Part shown: one piece after another, positions 7,382 to 16,871 of the stretch
Layout: every line of letters begins with the position of its first letter
Position numbering within the stretch: position 1 is the first letter of the stretch
Source of the DNA: Chloroflexi bacterium HGW-Chloroflexi-8
GTDB taxonomy: Bacteria > Chloroflexota > Anaerolineae > Anaerolineales > Anaerolineaceae
Reading direction: 5' to 3'
Assembly (NCBI GenBank): GCA_002841995.1
Contig: PHBS01000017.1
Coordinates: 1 to 38,382, forward strand
Length of the DNA stretch: 38,382 bases
The notes under the pieces: model-generated
The model's database searches: none
Told to the model about the DNA's origin: nothing
Seen by the model: the letters and a program-made list of their open reading frames with translations, nothing else
Position numbers and translations under genes: made by a program

Positions 7382-8598
7382 CGATTACCCTTTTATTTGA
7401 TTTGGACGGAACACTTTTGATGAATTCGGTATCCGAATTCATTCCAGCCTATTTGAATCTATTAGGCAATTTTCTTGGAAAGGATCAATCTAGCCAGGAA
7501 ATTCAATCTGCTGTACTAACCGCAACCAATCTAATGGTTCATAACAACGATCCTGCCCGAACTTTAGAAGAATGTTTTGATGATTACTTCTATTCAAAAA
7601 TAAAAACTTCAAAAAAAGACCTTCTGAAGGATATTTTAGATTTCTATGAAAATAATTACCCACAGTTAAAAAAATTTACGAGTCCTTTTTTAGAAGTTAA
7701 ACCAGTGATTAACAATTTTGTTCAAATGGGAATCTCCTTAGTGATTGCAACAAATCCCTTATTTCCTAAAACTGCAATTACACAGAGAGTGAAATGGGCT
7801 AATCTAGATCCCAAGATTAATGAATATACATTGATAACAAGCTATGAAGCATTTCATTTTGCTAAACCAAATCCAGCCTATTTTGCTGAAATACTGGCGA
7901 AGTTGGGTTGGCCAGAAGGTCCAATTGGAATGGTTGGTAATGATTGGGAAATGGATATTTTACCCGCAGAAGTAATAGGGATTCCCACGTATTTTCTTGG
8001 AAAACCCGAGCATGTTCTCAATATCTCTCGCCACCCACTTAGTTCACAAGGTAACTGGGAAGAATTAGAAGATTGGGTGAAGAAAATATCAATGGTAGAG
8101 AATCACTTTGAACCGAATCAGTCGGTTGATTATTTCAAAGCAGTTCTTCTCTCAACCGCTGCAGTGATTGATAGTTTCATGCGGAGTCACCATTCATCAA
8201 AGATTTTGTCAATTCGACCTGTAGAAAGTGAATGGAGTTTGGTGGAAATTATTTCCCACATTGCAGATGTGGATGAAGAGGTTAATTTACCTAGAATCAA
8301 CATGATACTGAATGATGATACGCCATTTTTCCCAGCGATCGAAACTGATGAATGGGCATCGGAACGACGATATATTCTAAATGATCCTCTCAAAGAAATG
8401 CAACGCTTCATTAGTAACCGCAAAAAACTTGTTGAGACAATTTCAAATCTAAGTAACCAGGATTTATCTAAATTAGTGAATCACTCGATATTTGGACCAA
8501 CTTCTGTAAAGGAAATAATCAAATTTATTACCCAACATGATCGCATCCATATTCAACAAATCAATCAAACTGCATCAAAATTTGACCAAAATCTATAA
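7378..8598 (+). CDS. HAD-family phosphohydrolase fused to a DinB-like domain
   Basis: This 406-residue protein appears to join two enzymes. Residues 1-225 are a haloacid-dehalogenase-type phosphatase: motif I is FDLDGT with nucleophile D8 and general acid D10, motif II is VIATNP, motif III contains the lysine of FAKPNPAYF, and motif IV is VGNDWEMDI. From about residue 240 a DinB/YfiT-like helical bundle follows, with candidate metal ligands H294 (in ISHIADVDEE), H387 and H391 (in ITQHDRIHIQQI). DinB-fold proteins are metal-dependent, often thiol-related enzymes. I start at 7378, not at an upstream in-frame ATG at 7333, because the ATGA overlap and the short HAD N-terminus fit. Substrate unknown. 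Confidence 0.85.
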   Translation: MTITLLFDLDGTLLMNSVSEFIPAYLNLLGNFLGKDQSSQEIQSAVLTATNLMVHNNDPARTLEECFDDYFYSKIKTSKKDLLKDILDFYENNYPQLKKFTSPFLEVKPVINNFVQMGISLVIATNPLFPKTAITQRVKWANLDPKINEYTLITSYEAFHFAKPNPAYFAEILAKLGWPEGPIGMVGNDWEMDILPAEVIGIPTYFLGKPEHVLNISRHPLSSQGNWEELEDWVKKISMVENHFEPNQSVDYFKAVLLSTAAVIDSFMRSHHSSKILSIRPVESEWSLVEIISHIADVDEEVNLPRINMILNDDTPFFPAIETDEWASERRYILNDPLKEMQRFISNRKKLVETISNLSNQDLSKLVNHSIFGPTSVKEIIKFITQHDRIHIQQINQTASKFDQNL

Positions 8599-8665
8599 TC
8601 GTATAAGAGTTTCATTAGATTCCTGATTATTGTTGTCACAATAGCTAGTCCTACCAAATATAGAT

Positions 8666-8674
8666 TGGTATAAT
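8666..8674 (+). promoter_or_regulatory. Extended -10 promoter element for ftsH
   Basis: TGG followed by TATAAT (8669-8674) matches the extended -10 form TGnTATAAT. No good -35 box is at the right distance, as is common for extended -10 promoters. The GTG start of ftsH lies 51 bp downstream. Confidence 0.45.
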
Positions 8675-8724
8675 TCCTAAAAATATCAAATGAAAAATTT
8701 GACTTTCCTTGATGGGAGGCATCA

Positions 8725-10596
8725 GTGAATTCAAGAAATCAATCATATGTAATCTACTTGCTGCTATTTGTTGCCATTATTGTTATGGCAATTTACAGCT
8801 TCAACCAGCGTAGTAGTGCACAAGACCTGACCATTAATCAGGTAGCCGCAGATATCAAAGCGGGAAAAATCTCAGAAATTGAAAATAGTGAAAATAGACT
8901 AAGAGTAAAGTATTATGAAGATTTAACCGAAGGAGTTTCAAATGTAGAAAGCTCTGCAACACTGGTTGAGCAATTAATTGATTTGGGTGTTACACCAAAT
9001 GATCTTAACCCAGATAAAATTAAAATAATTATTAAACCTCCTAGTGCATGGGTTGGCGTATTAACTGCTTTAGGTTATATTTTCCCATTCATTCTTTTAG
9101 GTGGCGCGTTTTTCTTTATTTTCCGCCAAGCTCAGGGGAGCAATAATGCTGCGATGTCCTTTGGTAAATCTAAAGCGAGAATGTTCACAGGCGATCACCC
9201 AACAGTTACTTTTTTGGATGTTGCTGGAGTTGAAGAAGCTAAAGAAGAGCTAAAAGAAGTAGTTGAGTTTCTAAGAGAACCACAGAAATTCATTGCCTTA
9301 GGTGCAAGAATTCCAAAAGGCGTTTTATTAGTTGGTCCTCCAGGTACTGGAAAAACCTTACTAGCAAAAGCAGTTTCAGGCGAAGCAGGTGTACCTTTTT
9401 TCTCAATTTCAGGTTCAGAATTTGTTGAAATGTTTGTTGGTGTAGGTGCAAGTCGAGTAAGAGACCTGTTTGAACAAGCAAAAAGGCACTCACCTTGTAT
9501 TGTTTTCGTAGATGAAATCGATGCTGTCGGACGTCAAAGAGGAGCAGGTCTCGGTGGAAGTCATGACGAAAGAGAACAAACATTAAACCAAATGCTGGTT
9601 GAGATGGATGGTTTTGATACAGATACAAACATTATTATTATGGCAGCTACTAACCGACCCGATATCCTGGATCCTGCTTTACTGCGTCCTGGTCGTTTTG
9701 ACCGTAGAGTTGTTTTGGACAGACCAGATGTTAGAGGGCGTGAAGCCATTTTAAAAGTTCACATTAAAGGAAAACCTCTGGATAAAGAGGTTGATTTGAG
9801 TGTTATCGCTCGTTCAACGCCAGGATTTGTAGGTGCAGATTTGGAAAATCTTGTCAACGAAGCTGCCATTCTGGCTGCTCGAAGAAATAAGACAATGATT
9901 TCTCAAAGTGAATTCGAAGAATCAATCGAGCGTGTAATTGCTGGTCCTGAACGTAAAAGCAGACTTATCAGCGAAGATGAAAAAAGAATTGTTGCCTATC
10001 ATGAAGCTGGGCATGCTGTTGTTATGCATGTTTTACCAGAAGCTGATCCTGTCCAGAAAGTTTCGATCATTTCAAGAGGTATGGCTGCAGGTTATACCTT
10101 GGCACTTCCATCTGAAGATAGAACATTAATGGCCAAGAAGAAAATGATGGCTGATATGATCGGCTTATTGGGTGGCCGCGCAGCTGAAGAAATCGTATTC
10201 GATGATATCACGTCTGGCGCCTCAAATGATATTGAGCGGGTCACTAAACTGGCCAGAACCATGGTGACTCGTTTGGGAATGAGCGATGAACTGGGTCCGA
10301 TGGTTTATGGACAAAAAGAAGAACTCATCTTCTTAGGTAGAGAAATATCGGAACAACGTGATTATTCAGAACAAGTTGCAGAAAAAATTGACGATGAAGT
10401 TCGACAACTTGTAAACTATTCTTATACTCAAGCAAAAAAGATCTTGGTTGAATATCGCGAAAAATTGGATGCCGTTGCTAAAAAGCTATTAGAAGTGGAA
10501 ACACTCTCTAAGGACGAATTTGAAAAAGTTTTTCCAGCTCCAAATCTGAAGAAAAGCGGTATTCCGGAATTAATGACCAACGGAACACTTGCCTAA
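8725..10596 (+). CDS. ftsH: ATP-dependent zinc metalloprotease FtsH
   Basis: A membrane-anchored AAA+ protease that degrades misfolded membrane proteins and some regulators. The 623-residue protein starts with GTG at 8725 behind GGGAGG (8714-8719). Two transmembrane helices (about 8-25 and 110-132) bracket an extracytoplasmic domain. The AAA module has Walker A GPPGTGKT at 204-211 (K210), Walker [10 protein letters not shown], and the second region of homology with [19 protein letters not shown]. The zinc site is HEAGH at 426-430, with a third ligand expected in [11 protein letters not shown]. Length and motifs are standard. It appears to be a single-gene transcript ended by a hairpin. Confidence 0.97.
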   Translation: MNSRNQSYVIYLLLFVAIIVMAIYSFNQRSSAQDLTINQVAADIKAGKISEIENSENRLRVKYYEDLTEGVSNVESSATLVEQLIDLGVTPNDLNPDKIKIIIKPPSAWVGVLTALGYIFPFILLGGAFFFIFRQAQGSNNAAMSFGKSKARMFTGDHPTVTFLDVAGVEEAKEELKEVVEFLREPQKFIALGARIPKGVLLVGPPGTGKTLLAKAVSGEAGVPFFSISGSEFVEMFVGVGASRVRDLFEQAKRHSPCIVFVDEIDAVGRQRGAGLGGSHDEREQTLNQMLVEMDGFDTDTNIIIMAATNRPDILDPALLRPGRFDRRVVLDRPDVRGREAILKVHIKGKPLDKEVDLSVIARSTPGFVGADLENLVNEAAILAARRNKTMISQSEFEESIERVIAGPERKSRLISEDEKRIVAYHEAGHAVVMHVLPEADPVQKVSIISRGMAAGYTLALPSEDRTLMAKKKMMADMIGLLGGRAAEEIVFDDITSGASNDIERVTKLARTMVTRLGMSDELGPMVYGQKEELIFLGREISEQRDYSEQVAEKIDDEVRQLVNYSYTQAKKILVEYREKLDAVAKKLLEVETLSKDEFEKVFPAPNLKKSGIPELMTNGTLA

Positions 10597-10606
10597 TGAC
10601 TTCCAG

Positions 10607-10640
10607 GAACCGGCCTTAAAATGGCCGGTTCTTTATTCTT
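10607..10640 (+). terminator. Rho-independent terminator after ftsH
   Basis: A GC-rich 9-bp stem pairs 10607-10615 (GAACCGGCC) with 10623-10631 (GGCCGGTTC) around a 7-nt loop, followed by TTTATTCTTT. It lies between convergent ftsH and miaA and ends next to the miaA stop. In the other direction no T-run follows, so it should act mainly on ftsH. Confidence 0.85.
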
Positions 10641-11586
10641 TATCTGGTAACTGCCAACCTTTGTCAGATTGTATGTAGTCTATTAATTGATTGAAATCCA
10701 TTTTATTTGATAAGAACCAGTGGATATGTGGATCATTTTCTTTGAACCAATTCGCCTGACGTCGGACGTATTGGCGGGTGTTGCGTTTCATAATCACTTT
10801 TGCCTCGTCAAGAGAGATTTCATTCCGAAGGTAATTGCATATTTCGCGATAACCGATTGCTGTCATAGAGGAAAGATCAGATGAGTAGCCTTGTTCAACC
10901 AAATTACGTACCTCATCAACAAAACCATTCTTAAACATTTCCTCAATTCTATAATCTATCCTCGCATATAATTGGGTTCTATCCAGATTTATGCCAATAA
11001 TTTTCCTGCTAAATGGTGAAGAAGAAATTTTACGTTGATCTGAAAATCTTTTACCAGTAAGTAAAATAACCTCAACAGCGCGTAAGGTACGCCGAAAATT
11101 TCTAAAATCAATATGAGCAGCTGCTTCTGGATCAACTATTTTTAAGAATTCATAAAGATTATCTTTTTCTTTACTTTTAACCTTATTTTCCAGAACGGAC
11201 CGGAGGTTATCATTTCTTTCTTGTGCGGGCATGGACCAGGATTGCACAACAGCCTGAATATACTGACCTGTCCCTCCGACTAAGATTGGCAAATGATCTC
11301 TTTCCTGTATTTCATTAATAATAATTTTTGCCTCATTTTGAAATTTCGCCAGACTCCAGGTTTCATTTGGATCAGCAATATCGATAAGATGGTGTTGAAC
11401 CGATTTCCGCTCATCATATGTCGGTTTCGCTGTGCCAATGTCCATTCCCCGATAAAAATATCTGGAATCAGCTGAAATAATTTCTCCATCCAAAACACGT
11501 GCAAGTTCAATTGAAAGTTTAGTTTTCCCTGCAGCAGTAGGTCCGACAATTACCAATAATGGCTTAGGGTAATCATTCCAAGACAT
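10633..11586 (-). CDS. miaA: tRNA dimethylallyltransferase MiaA
   Basis: MiaA adds a dimethylallyl group to A37 of tRNAs that read UNN codons. The 317-residue protein begins with the P-loop VGPTAAGKT and the DMAPP/tRNA-binding strings EIISADSRYFYRGMDIGTAKP and LVGGTGQYIQAV. The C-terminal part has TAIGYREICNYL and TRQYVRRQANWF. An upstream TTG at 11592 could serve, but the ATG at 11586 gives the usual short lead MSWNDYPKPLLVIVG. It overlaps the end of yraN by 14 nt, so the two are one operon. Confidence 0.95.
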   Translation of the reverse strand: MSWNDYPKPLLVIVGPTAAGKTKLSIELARVLDGEIISADSRYFYRGMDIGTAKPTYDERKSVQHHLIDIADPNETWSLAKFQNEAKIIINEIQERDHLPILVGGTGQYIQAVVQSWSMPAQERNDNLRSVLENKVKSKEKDNLYEFLKIVDPEAAAHIDFRNFRRTLRAVEVILLTGKRFSDQRKISSSPFSRKIIGINLDRTQLYARIDYRIEEMFKNGFVDEVRNLVEQGYSSDLSSMTAIGYREICNYLRNEISLDEAKVIMKRNTRQYVRRQANWFKENDPHIHWFLSNKMDFNQLIDYIQSDKGWQLPDKE

Positions 11587-11941
11587 TATCAATCCATTTT
11601 ATTTCATATTTATTGGAAGAAGGATTCTTGATAATAGAGATGATGTCAATCTGCCAATCCACATCGTCAATATTATTCAATTCAAAATATTCCCAGGCAA
11701 CTTCCTCAATCCGATTAATTTTATCAATCGTAACAGCCTCCTCTGGAAAACCGTAATTAATTGTCTGTCGAGTTTTCACTTCAAAAAAAATATACCGATC
11801 AAATTTTTTACCTATAAGATCAATCTCACCCGAATTTGTCCTAAAATTCGATTCTAGTATTTCAACTTGATTGTTTTCAAGATATGTCCTGGCCAAAGTT
11901 TCTCCCCATTTGGCCAATTCGGTTTTTGTTAAAAAAGTCAT
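11573..11941 (-). CDS. yraN: YraN/UPF0102-family putative endonuclease-like protein
   Basis: YraN proteins have a Holliday-junction-resolvase-like PD-(D/E)XK fold; their cellular role is not settled. The 122-residue protein has the family order: GETLARTYLENNQVEILESNFR, then GEIDLIGK, then FFEVKTR, in which D of GEIDL and E/K of EVK make the nuclease-like site. The ATG at 11941 has AGGA a few bases upstream and gives the normal start MTFLTKTELAKWGE. An upstream TTG at 11962 is less likely. Confidence 0.9.
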   Translation of the reverse strand: MTFLTKTELAKWGETLARTYLENNQVEILESNFRTNSGEIDLIGKKFDRYIFFEVKTRQTINYGFPEEAVTIDKINRIEEVAWEYFELNNIDDVDWQIDIISIIKNPSSNKYEIKWIDNVLE

Positions 11942-12183
11942 GACTAGTCCTAACTTAATCAATTCACAAATTTGTCAATAAATCCTAATATATACAGTTC
12001 GAAGATTCATTTCAGTTTCAATTTTGTTTTTCTAATGTTTTAATTTCATTTACGATCTTCCTAATTTTATCGGAAAAAATCTACAATTCTTAAAGGTAGT
12101 AATTTGATTATCAATAAAAATAGAAATATGGCAATATTTCCTGATCATCTCATTCTTTACTTTCAATTCCGATTCAGTCAATA

Positions 12184-12189
12184 TATAAT
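12184..12189 (+). promoter_or_regulatory. Candidate -10 box upstream of cinA
   Basis: A consensus TATAAT lies 33 bp before the cinA ATG, in the 281-bp AT-rich space between divergent yraN and cinA. The hexamer 17 bp upstream (TTTCAA at 12161) is a poor -35. I see nothing else definite in this intergenic space. Confidence 0.35.
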
Positions 12190-12222
12190 CAAGGAAAAAT
12201 TTGTATACGTAATCGAGGGTGA

Positions 12223-13371
12223 ATGCCAACGGCAGAAATCATAACGATTGGAACCGAATTATTACTTGGAGAAATTCAGGATACAAATACGAGACATATC
12301 GCCAGGGTTTTGCGAAATGCTGGTATTGATTTATATCGGACAACAATTATTGGAGATAATCTCGATAGGATAGTAACAGTTGTACAAGAGGCAATAGCAA
12401 GATCCAATATAATCCTGACGACTGGTGGTCTAGGACCAACTGTTGATGACCCGACCCGTAATGCAATCGCCAAGGCTTTAGGAGTTGAATTGGAATTCCG
12501 ATCCGACTTATGGTTTGAGATTGAGAAACATTTTATTCGGTATGGTAGGCTTCCAACTGAAAACAATAAAAAACAAGCCTATATTCCTAAAGGTGCAATA
12601 CCAATCGAGAATCCCGTGGGTACTGCTCCTTCTTTTGCGGCGAAAACAAAAAATGGATTATTAATTTCTCTTCCTGGGGTTCCCAGAGAAATGGAATACT
12701 TGCTTGAAAATGCAGTTTTACCATTATTAAGGAAAAGTTTTCATCTGGAAGGAATCATAAAAACCTTTTCTATTCATACATCTGGAGCTGGAGAATCTCA
12801 AATTGATGAGTTAATTGGTGATTTGGAGCTTTTGTCCAATCCGACTGTAGGGTTGGTTGCATATCCGGGGCAAATTGATATTCGGGTAGCTGCAAAAGCT
12901 CCTTCTCTGGATGAAGCTAACAAAATGATTTCAGGAATTGTAAATACAATAGACCAAAGGTTGGGAAATTCCATTTTTGGTTACGAAGCAACAACTTTAG
13001 AACAAGTCGTTGCTAGCCTTCTTAAAAAAGAAAAAACAGGAATTGCTATAATCGAGTTTGGAATGGATGGCAATTTGAGTGCAAGATTAAATAAAGAACT
13101 TGTCCTTATCGAAAAATCCATGATATTAGAATCAATTCCGGAAATTGAAGTAATTAAAAAATTATCTCGAGATTTATACAAAATTGTTGAACCCAATATC
13201 GTTCTTGCTTCAATATTGAATGCGAGATCACAAGATGATATGAATTTATCTCTTTTTCTAATCCACCATAACATTGAAATCGAAAAACTACGGTCTTTTG
13301 GTGGTCATATTAATTTAGTAAAACCATGGGCAGAAAATTCATCTTTGGATTTTCTAAGAAAACATTTTTGA
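12223..13371 (+). CDS. cinA: CinA-like protein with intact MoaB-like half and decayed amidase half
   Basis: CinA joins a MoaB-like/ADP-ribose pyrophosphatase (COG1058) domain to a nicotinamide-nucleotide amidase (PncC). Here the first half is clear: AEIITIGTELLLGEIQDTNT, then TTGGLGPT at 66-73, VDDPTRNAIA, GTAPSF and LPGVPREMEY. The second half aligns at LEQVVASLLKKEKTGIAIIE, but the amidase motif AESxTGG has become IEFGMDG. The catalytic serine position is F279, and the later GIAGPGG and KPVGTV strings are absent. At 382 residues it is somewhat short. I infer loss of deamidase activity with the first domain retained. ATG at 12223 follows a GAGGGTG site. Confidence 0.88.
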   Translation: MPTAEIITIGTELLLGEIQDTNTRHIARVLRNAGIDLYRTTIIGDNLDRIVTVVQEAIARSNIILTTGGLGPTVDDPTRNAIAKALGVELEFRSDLWFEIEKHFIRYGRLPTENNKKQAYIPKGAIPIENPVGTAPSFAAKTKNGLLISLPGVPREMEYLLENAVLPLLRKSFHLEGIIKTFSIHTSGAGESQIDELIGDLELLSNPTVGLVAYPGQIDIRVAAKAPSLDEANKMISGIVNTIDQRLGNSIFGYEATTLEQVVASLLKKEKTGIAIIEFGMDGNLSARLNKELVLIEKSMILESIPEIEVIKKLSRDLYKIVEPNIVLASILNARSQDDMNLSLFLIHHNIEIEKLRSFGGHINLVKPWAENSSLDFLRKHF

Positions 13372-13394
13372 TGTCGTAACCCAAAGGAGAAATA

Positions 13395-15374
13395 ATGATT
13401 TCAGTCGATACCATTCTCAAAAACGCAACTATCCTCACGATGGATGAAGAATTTAAAACTTACCTATCAGGGGCAATTGCCATACTAGGAGAGAATATTG
13501 TAGCGATCAATGATACTTTATTTATTGAAAATAATTTTAATGCAAAGGAAGTTATTGATTGTGGCGGAAAAATCTTAATGCCTGGGTTAATAAATGCACA
13601 CACACATGTTCCAATGACTCTTTTGCGGGGTCTTTCAGATGACTTACGATTGGATGTATGGCTCCTGGGGTACATGATGCCTGTTGAGAGAGAATATGTA
13701 ACTCCTGAATTTGTAAGATTAGGCACCAAAATTGCCTGTACTGAAATGATACAAGCTGGTATCACCTGTTTTGCTGATATGTACTATTTCGAAGATGAAG
13801 TTGCAGAAGCAACTGCAGAAATTGGAATGCGAGCGGTTTGTGGTGAGAGCGTCCTCAAATTTCCAACACCAGACGCTCATTCGTACGAAGAATCGCTAGA
13901 TTATTCCAGAAGTTTTATAAAAAAGTGGAAGGGACATCCACTTATTGTTCCGGCAATCGCACCTCATGCACCCTACACATGTACTGAAGATATTTTACAA
14001 AAATCTAAAGATCTTGCAATTGAATTTGACGTTCCCCTCCATATTCACCTTGCTGAAACAGCTTTAGAAGTTGAAAACTGTAGAAGTGAGTTTGGTATGC
14101 CGGTCATCCCCTATGTAAAAAAGCAGAATCTCTTTGATGCGAAGGTTATTGCTGCGCATTGTGTTCACATTGATCCTGGAGAAATTCGTACCCTAAAAAG
14201 TTCTAATGCAGGAGTTGCCCATAACCCTTCTTCTAATCTCAAGCTCGCTTCTGGTATTGCTCCAATCAGACAGTTAATGGAATTAGGGGTAAACGTTGGT
14301 ATCGGTACAGATGGCCCTGCATCAAATAATGATTTAGACATGTTCGAAGAAATAAGACTAACAACATTTCTGGCAAAAGGTGTAAGTGGAGATCCTACCA
14401 CTTTACCAGCAAAAACAACTTTAGCAATGGCTACGCGCATCGGCGCTAAAGCTTTACATATCGGAGATATTACTGGATCTTTGGAACCTGGAAAAAGAGC
14501 TGATTTAATCACAATTAATCTAGATACAGTTCATAATTCTCCCTCTTTTAGGCACCTTCCAGATGCACCCTACAGTCAGGTTGTTTATGCCGCCAAAGCA
14601 ACAGATGTAAAGGATGTCATGGTAAATGGAAAATGGTTGATGAAAGATCGGGTCTTGCAAACAATAAAAGAAAAAGAATTGCTTATTCAAGCCCAGGATT
14701 ATGCCCTCAAAATTGACCAATTTCTTTCTCAGCGAGAATCTTCTGTTGTCTCTAAACTCATTGCCATTGGAGGCGCTCATGAAGAGGAGAGTTTTGAAGT
14801 GCAGGTGAAAGTGCCAATCCAAAATGCCCAAGAACTGATCACAAAAGTTATCAACAGTGGTCTGGAGATAAAAAGAACACGGCATTATCGTGAATATGAC
14901 ACATATTTCTTCTTTGAAGATCAAGATCAAGGACGCTTGCGATACAGGGAAGATCATTTAATTTCGGATCGAGGTGAAATCACAAATGTGAGATCACGGT
15001 TAACACTAATTGGCGTAAAAAGTGAACGACATTTCCAGGGAAAAGTTTTACTTTCCAGATCGAGATATTTTGCACCGGCAACTCAAAGTCTGCGGTTTTA
15101 TAAAGAATATTTCAATCCAGTACGTATGTTAGAGATTGACAAAGACCGTAAGAGATTTCTAATCGACTACAAAAATACCGAATTCTTTATAAATATTGAT
15201 CAATTCAAAGAACCACTAATTGGTACATTTTTGGAAATAAAAAGTCGCACCTGGAGTAAAGATGACGCAGAAATAAAATCCCGTTTAGCCATTGAATTAT
15301 TAGATTTTTTGGGAATTCAAGGTGTAAAACCGATCACCGAAGATTATATTGAATTAGTAAAAAGAATAGATTAA
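13395..15374 (+). CDS. Amidohydrolase (MtaD/SsnA-type deaminase) fused to a CYTH domain
   Basis: A 659-residue protein with two parts. Residues 1 to about 440 are an amidohydrolase of the methylthioadenosine/S-adenosylhomocysteine deaminase group: H69 and H71 in NAHTHVPMTLLRG, H218 and E221 in HIHLAET, H255 in AAHCVH, and D306 in GTDGPASNND are the expected metal and catalytic residues. From about 457 to the end is a CYTH (CyaB/ThTPase-like) domain: E468-x-Q470-x-K472 in the first strand, DTYFFFED, GRLRYRED, and a late LEIKSRTW strand. The canonical ExExK motif has Q in the middle place. A strong AAAGGAG site precedes the ATG. The substrate of either half is not shown by the sequence; the fusion suggests a shared nucleotide or polyphosphate pathway. 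Confidence 0.88.
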   Translation: MISVDTILKNATILTMDEEFKTYLSGAIAILGENIVAINDTLFIENNFNAKEVIDCGGKILMPGLINAHTHVPMTLLRGLSDDLRLDVWLLGYMMPVEREYVTPEFVRLGTKIACTEMIQAGITCFADMYYFEDEVAEATAEIGMRAVCGESVLKFPTPDAHSYEESLDYSRSFIKKWKGHPLIVPAIAPHAPYTCTEDILQKSKDLAIEFDVPLHIHLAETALEVENCRSEFGMPVIPYVKKQNLFDAKVIAAHCVHIDPGEIRTLKSSNAGVAHNPSSNLKLASGIAPIRQLMELGVNVGIGTDGPASNNDLDMFEEIRLTTFLAKGVSGDPTTLPAKTTLAMATRIGAKALHIGDITGSLEPGKRADLITINLDTVHNSPSFRHLPDAPYSQVVYAAKATDVKDVMVNGKWLMKDRVLQTIKEKELLIQAQDYALKIDQFLSQRESSVVSKLIAIGGAHEEESFEVQVKVPIQNAQELITKVINSGLEIKRTRHYREYDTYFFFEDQDQGRLRYREDHLISDRGEITNVRSRLTLIGVKSERHFQGKVLLSRSRYFAPATQSLRFYKEYFNPVRMLEIDKDRKRFLIDYKNTEFFINIDQFKEPLIGTFLEIKSRTWSKDDAEIKSRLAIELLDFLGIQGVKPITEDYIELVKRID

Positions 15375-15401
15375 TCAACGGATTGAGAAGGAATAAAACT
15401 C

Positions 15402-16868
15402 ATGAAAGATTCTTCAAAAATCAATGTTCTGTATGTTGCATCCGAAGCTGCTCCACTGATAAAAGTAGGAGGATTGGGTGATGTGGCCGGCTCACTTCCT
15501 AAAGCTTTGAGAAAATTATTACCTTCCCAGATCAATGGGTCCTCGATCGACGTAAGGTTGGCAATTCCATTTCATTCAAAAATAAATCAGAAATTGGACA
15601 ATTTACAGCTTATAGCGTCCTATTTTGTAAATCACCCAACTGGACAAATTCAAGCCAGGGCATTTCATACTACTGTTGACGATGTACCAGTTTATTTGAT
15701 CGAGGGTAGTTCAATTTTAACAGACCCGAATGTATATACAAACAATACATTAGCTGATGCCAGAAAATACATATTTTTTTCTTTGGCCGCCATCGAATTA
15801 ACGAAACAAATCAATTGGAATATTGACATATTACACGCAAATGATTGGCACACTGCACTTTCTGTTTACGAAATGAAATTACGTCGAACTCAAGATCCTT
15901 TCTTCTTAAATACAAAATCTGTTCTTTCAATGCATAATTTGCCTTACATGGGCTCAGGGGCTGACTCTGCCGTTCAGGAATTTGGTTTTTCGGAATGTGA
16001 TTGTATAAATTTGCCAGATTGGGGGCGGCATATACCATTACCAATAGGTATGTCCGCTGCAGATCAATTACTCACAGTCTCTCCAAGCTATGCAAAAGAA
16101 ATCCTTACACCTGAGTATGGTTGTGGACTTCAAGATTTTTTGGAAAGCCGAAGTGATACAGTTTCAGGAATACTAAATGGCATTGATGAACAAACATGGG
16201 ATCCTTCGACCGATGCGACAATTCACTTTAATTTTAATCAAAATAAATTTGAAAACCGGATAAAAAATAAAATAGCACTACAAACCGAATTTGGTTTGGA
16301 CAGAAACGAAAATACACCGCTTATTATATTAATTAGTAGAATGGATCAACAAAAAGGGATAGATATAGCAATTAATGGTCTAAGATTGGTAATGGATCTG
16401 TCGCTTCAGGTAATTTTTCTGGGTACAGGAGACCCATTTATCGAAACTTCATGTAGAAGTCTGGAAGCAGAATTCCCAGAAAAGGTTCGTGCCGCGCTTC
16501 GTTTCGATTTAAACCTTTCACGTAGGATGTATGCTGGTGGGGATATTCTATTAATCCCATCTCGGTATGAACCATGTGGTTTAACACAAATGATTGCCAT
16601 GCGTTATGGTTGTGTTCCTTTGGCCCGTGCAACAGGCGGTTTAAAAGATACAGTCGTCGATATTCCCGAAAACGAGTCAAACAATGGCTTTTTATTTACG
16701 GAAGCCTCTGCTGAATCATTTGCTCAAGTTATGAAAAGAGCTATAAAAACGTTTCATTTAAAAGATGAATGGAAGAAACTTCAAATCAACGGTATGAACA
16801 CTGACTTTTCGTGGGAAAAATCAGCAATTGAGTATGCAAAAATATACACTAAACTTAAGGGAGAATAA
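15402..16868 (+). CDS. glgA: Glycogen synthase (ADP-glucose type, GT5)
   Basis: GlgA extends alpha-1,4-glucan from ADP-glucose. The 488-residue protein has the GT5 N-terminal string KVGGLGDVAGSLPKAL at about residues 22-37 (ADP-glucose binding), HANDWHTAL, and the C-terminal Rossmann half with LISRMDQQKGIDI and PSRYEPCGLTQMIAMRYG, which contains the conserved E-x7-E-like catalytic loop. Length is typical. It is followed after 3 nt by glgC, so the glycogen genes are one transcript. Confidence 0.95.
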   Translation: MKDSSKINVLYVASEAAPLIKVGGLGDVAGSLPKALRKLLPSQINGSSIDVRLAIPFHSKINQKLDNLQLIASYFVNHPTGQIQARAFHTTVDDVPVYLIEGSSILTDPNVYTNNTLADARKYIFFSLAAIELTKQINWNIDILHANDWHTALSVYEMKLRRTQDPFFLNTKSVLSMHNLPYMGSGADSAVQEFGFSECDCINLPDWGRHIPLPIGMSAADQLLTVSPSYAKEILTPEYGCGLQDFLESRSDTVSGILNGIDEQTWDPSTDATIHFNFNQNKFENRIKNKIALQTEFGLDRNENTPLIILISRMDQQKGIDIAINGLRLVMDLSLQVIFLGTGDPFIETSCRSLEAEFPEKVRAALRFDLNLSRRMYAGGDILLIPSRYEPCGLTQMIAMRYGCVPLARATGGLKDTVVDIPENESNNGFLFTEASAESFAQVMKRAIKTFHLKDEWKKLQINGMNTDFSWEKSAIEYAKIYTKLKGE

Positions 16869-16871
16869 ATC

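Noticed and set aside
11942-12222. Small RNA or tRNA in the yraN-cinA gap
   Set aside because: The gap is AT-rich without a cloverleaf or strong hairpin.
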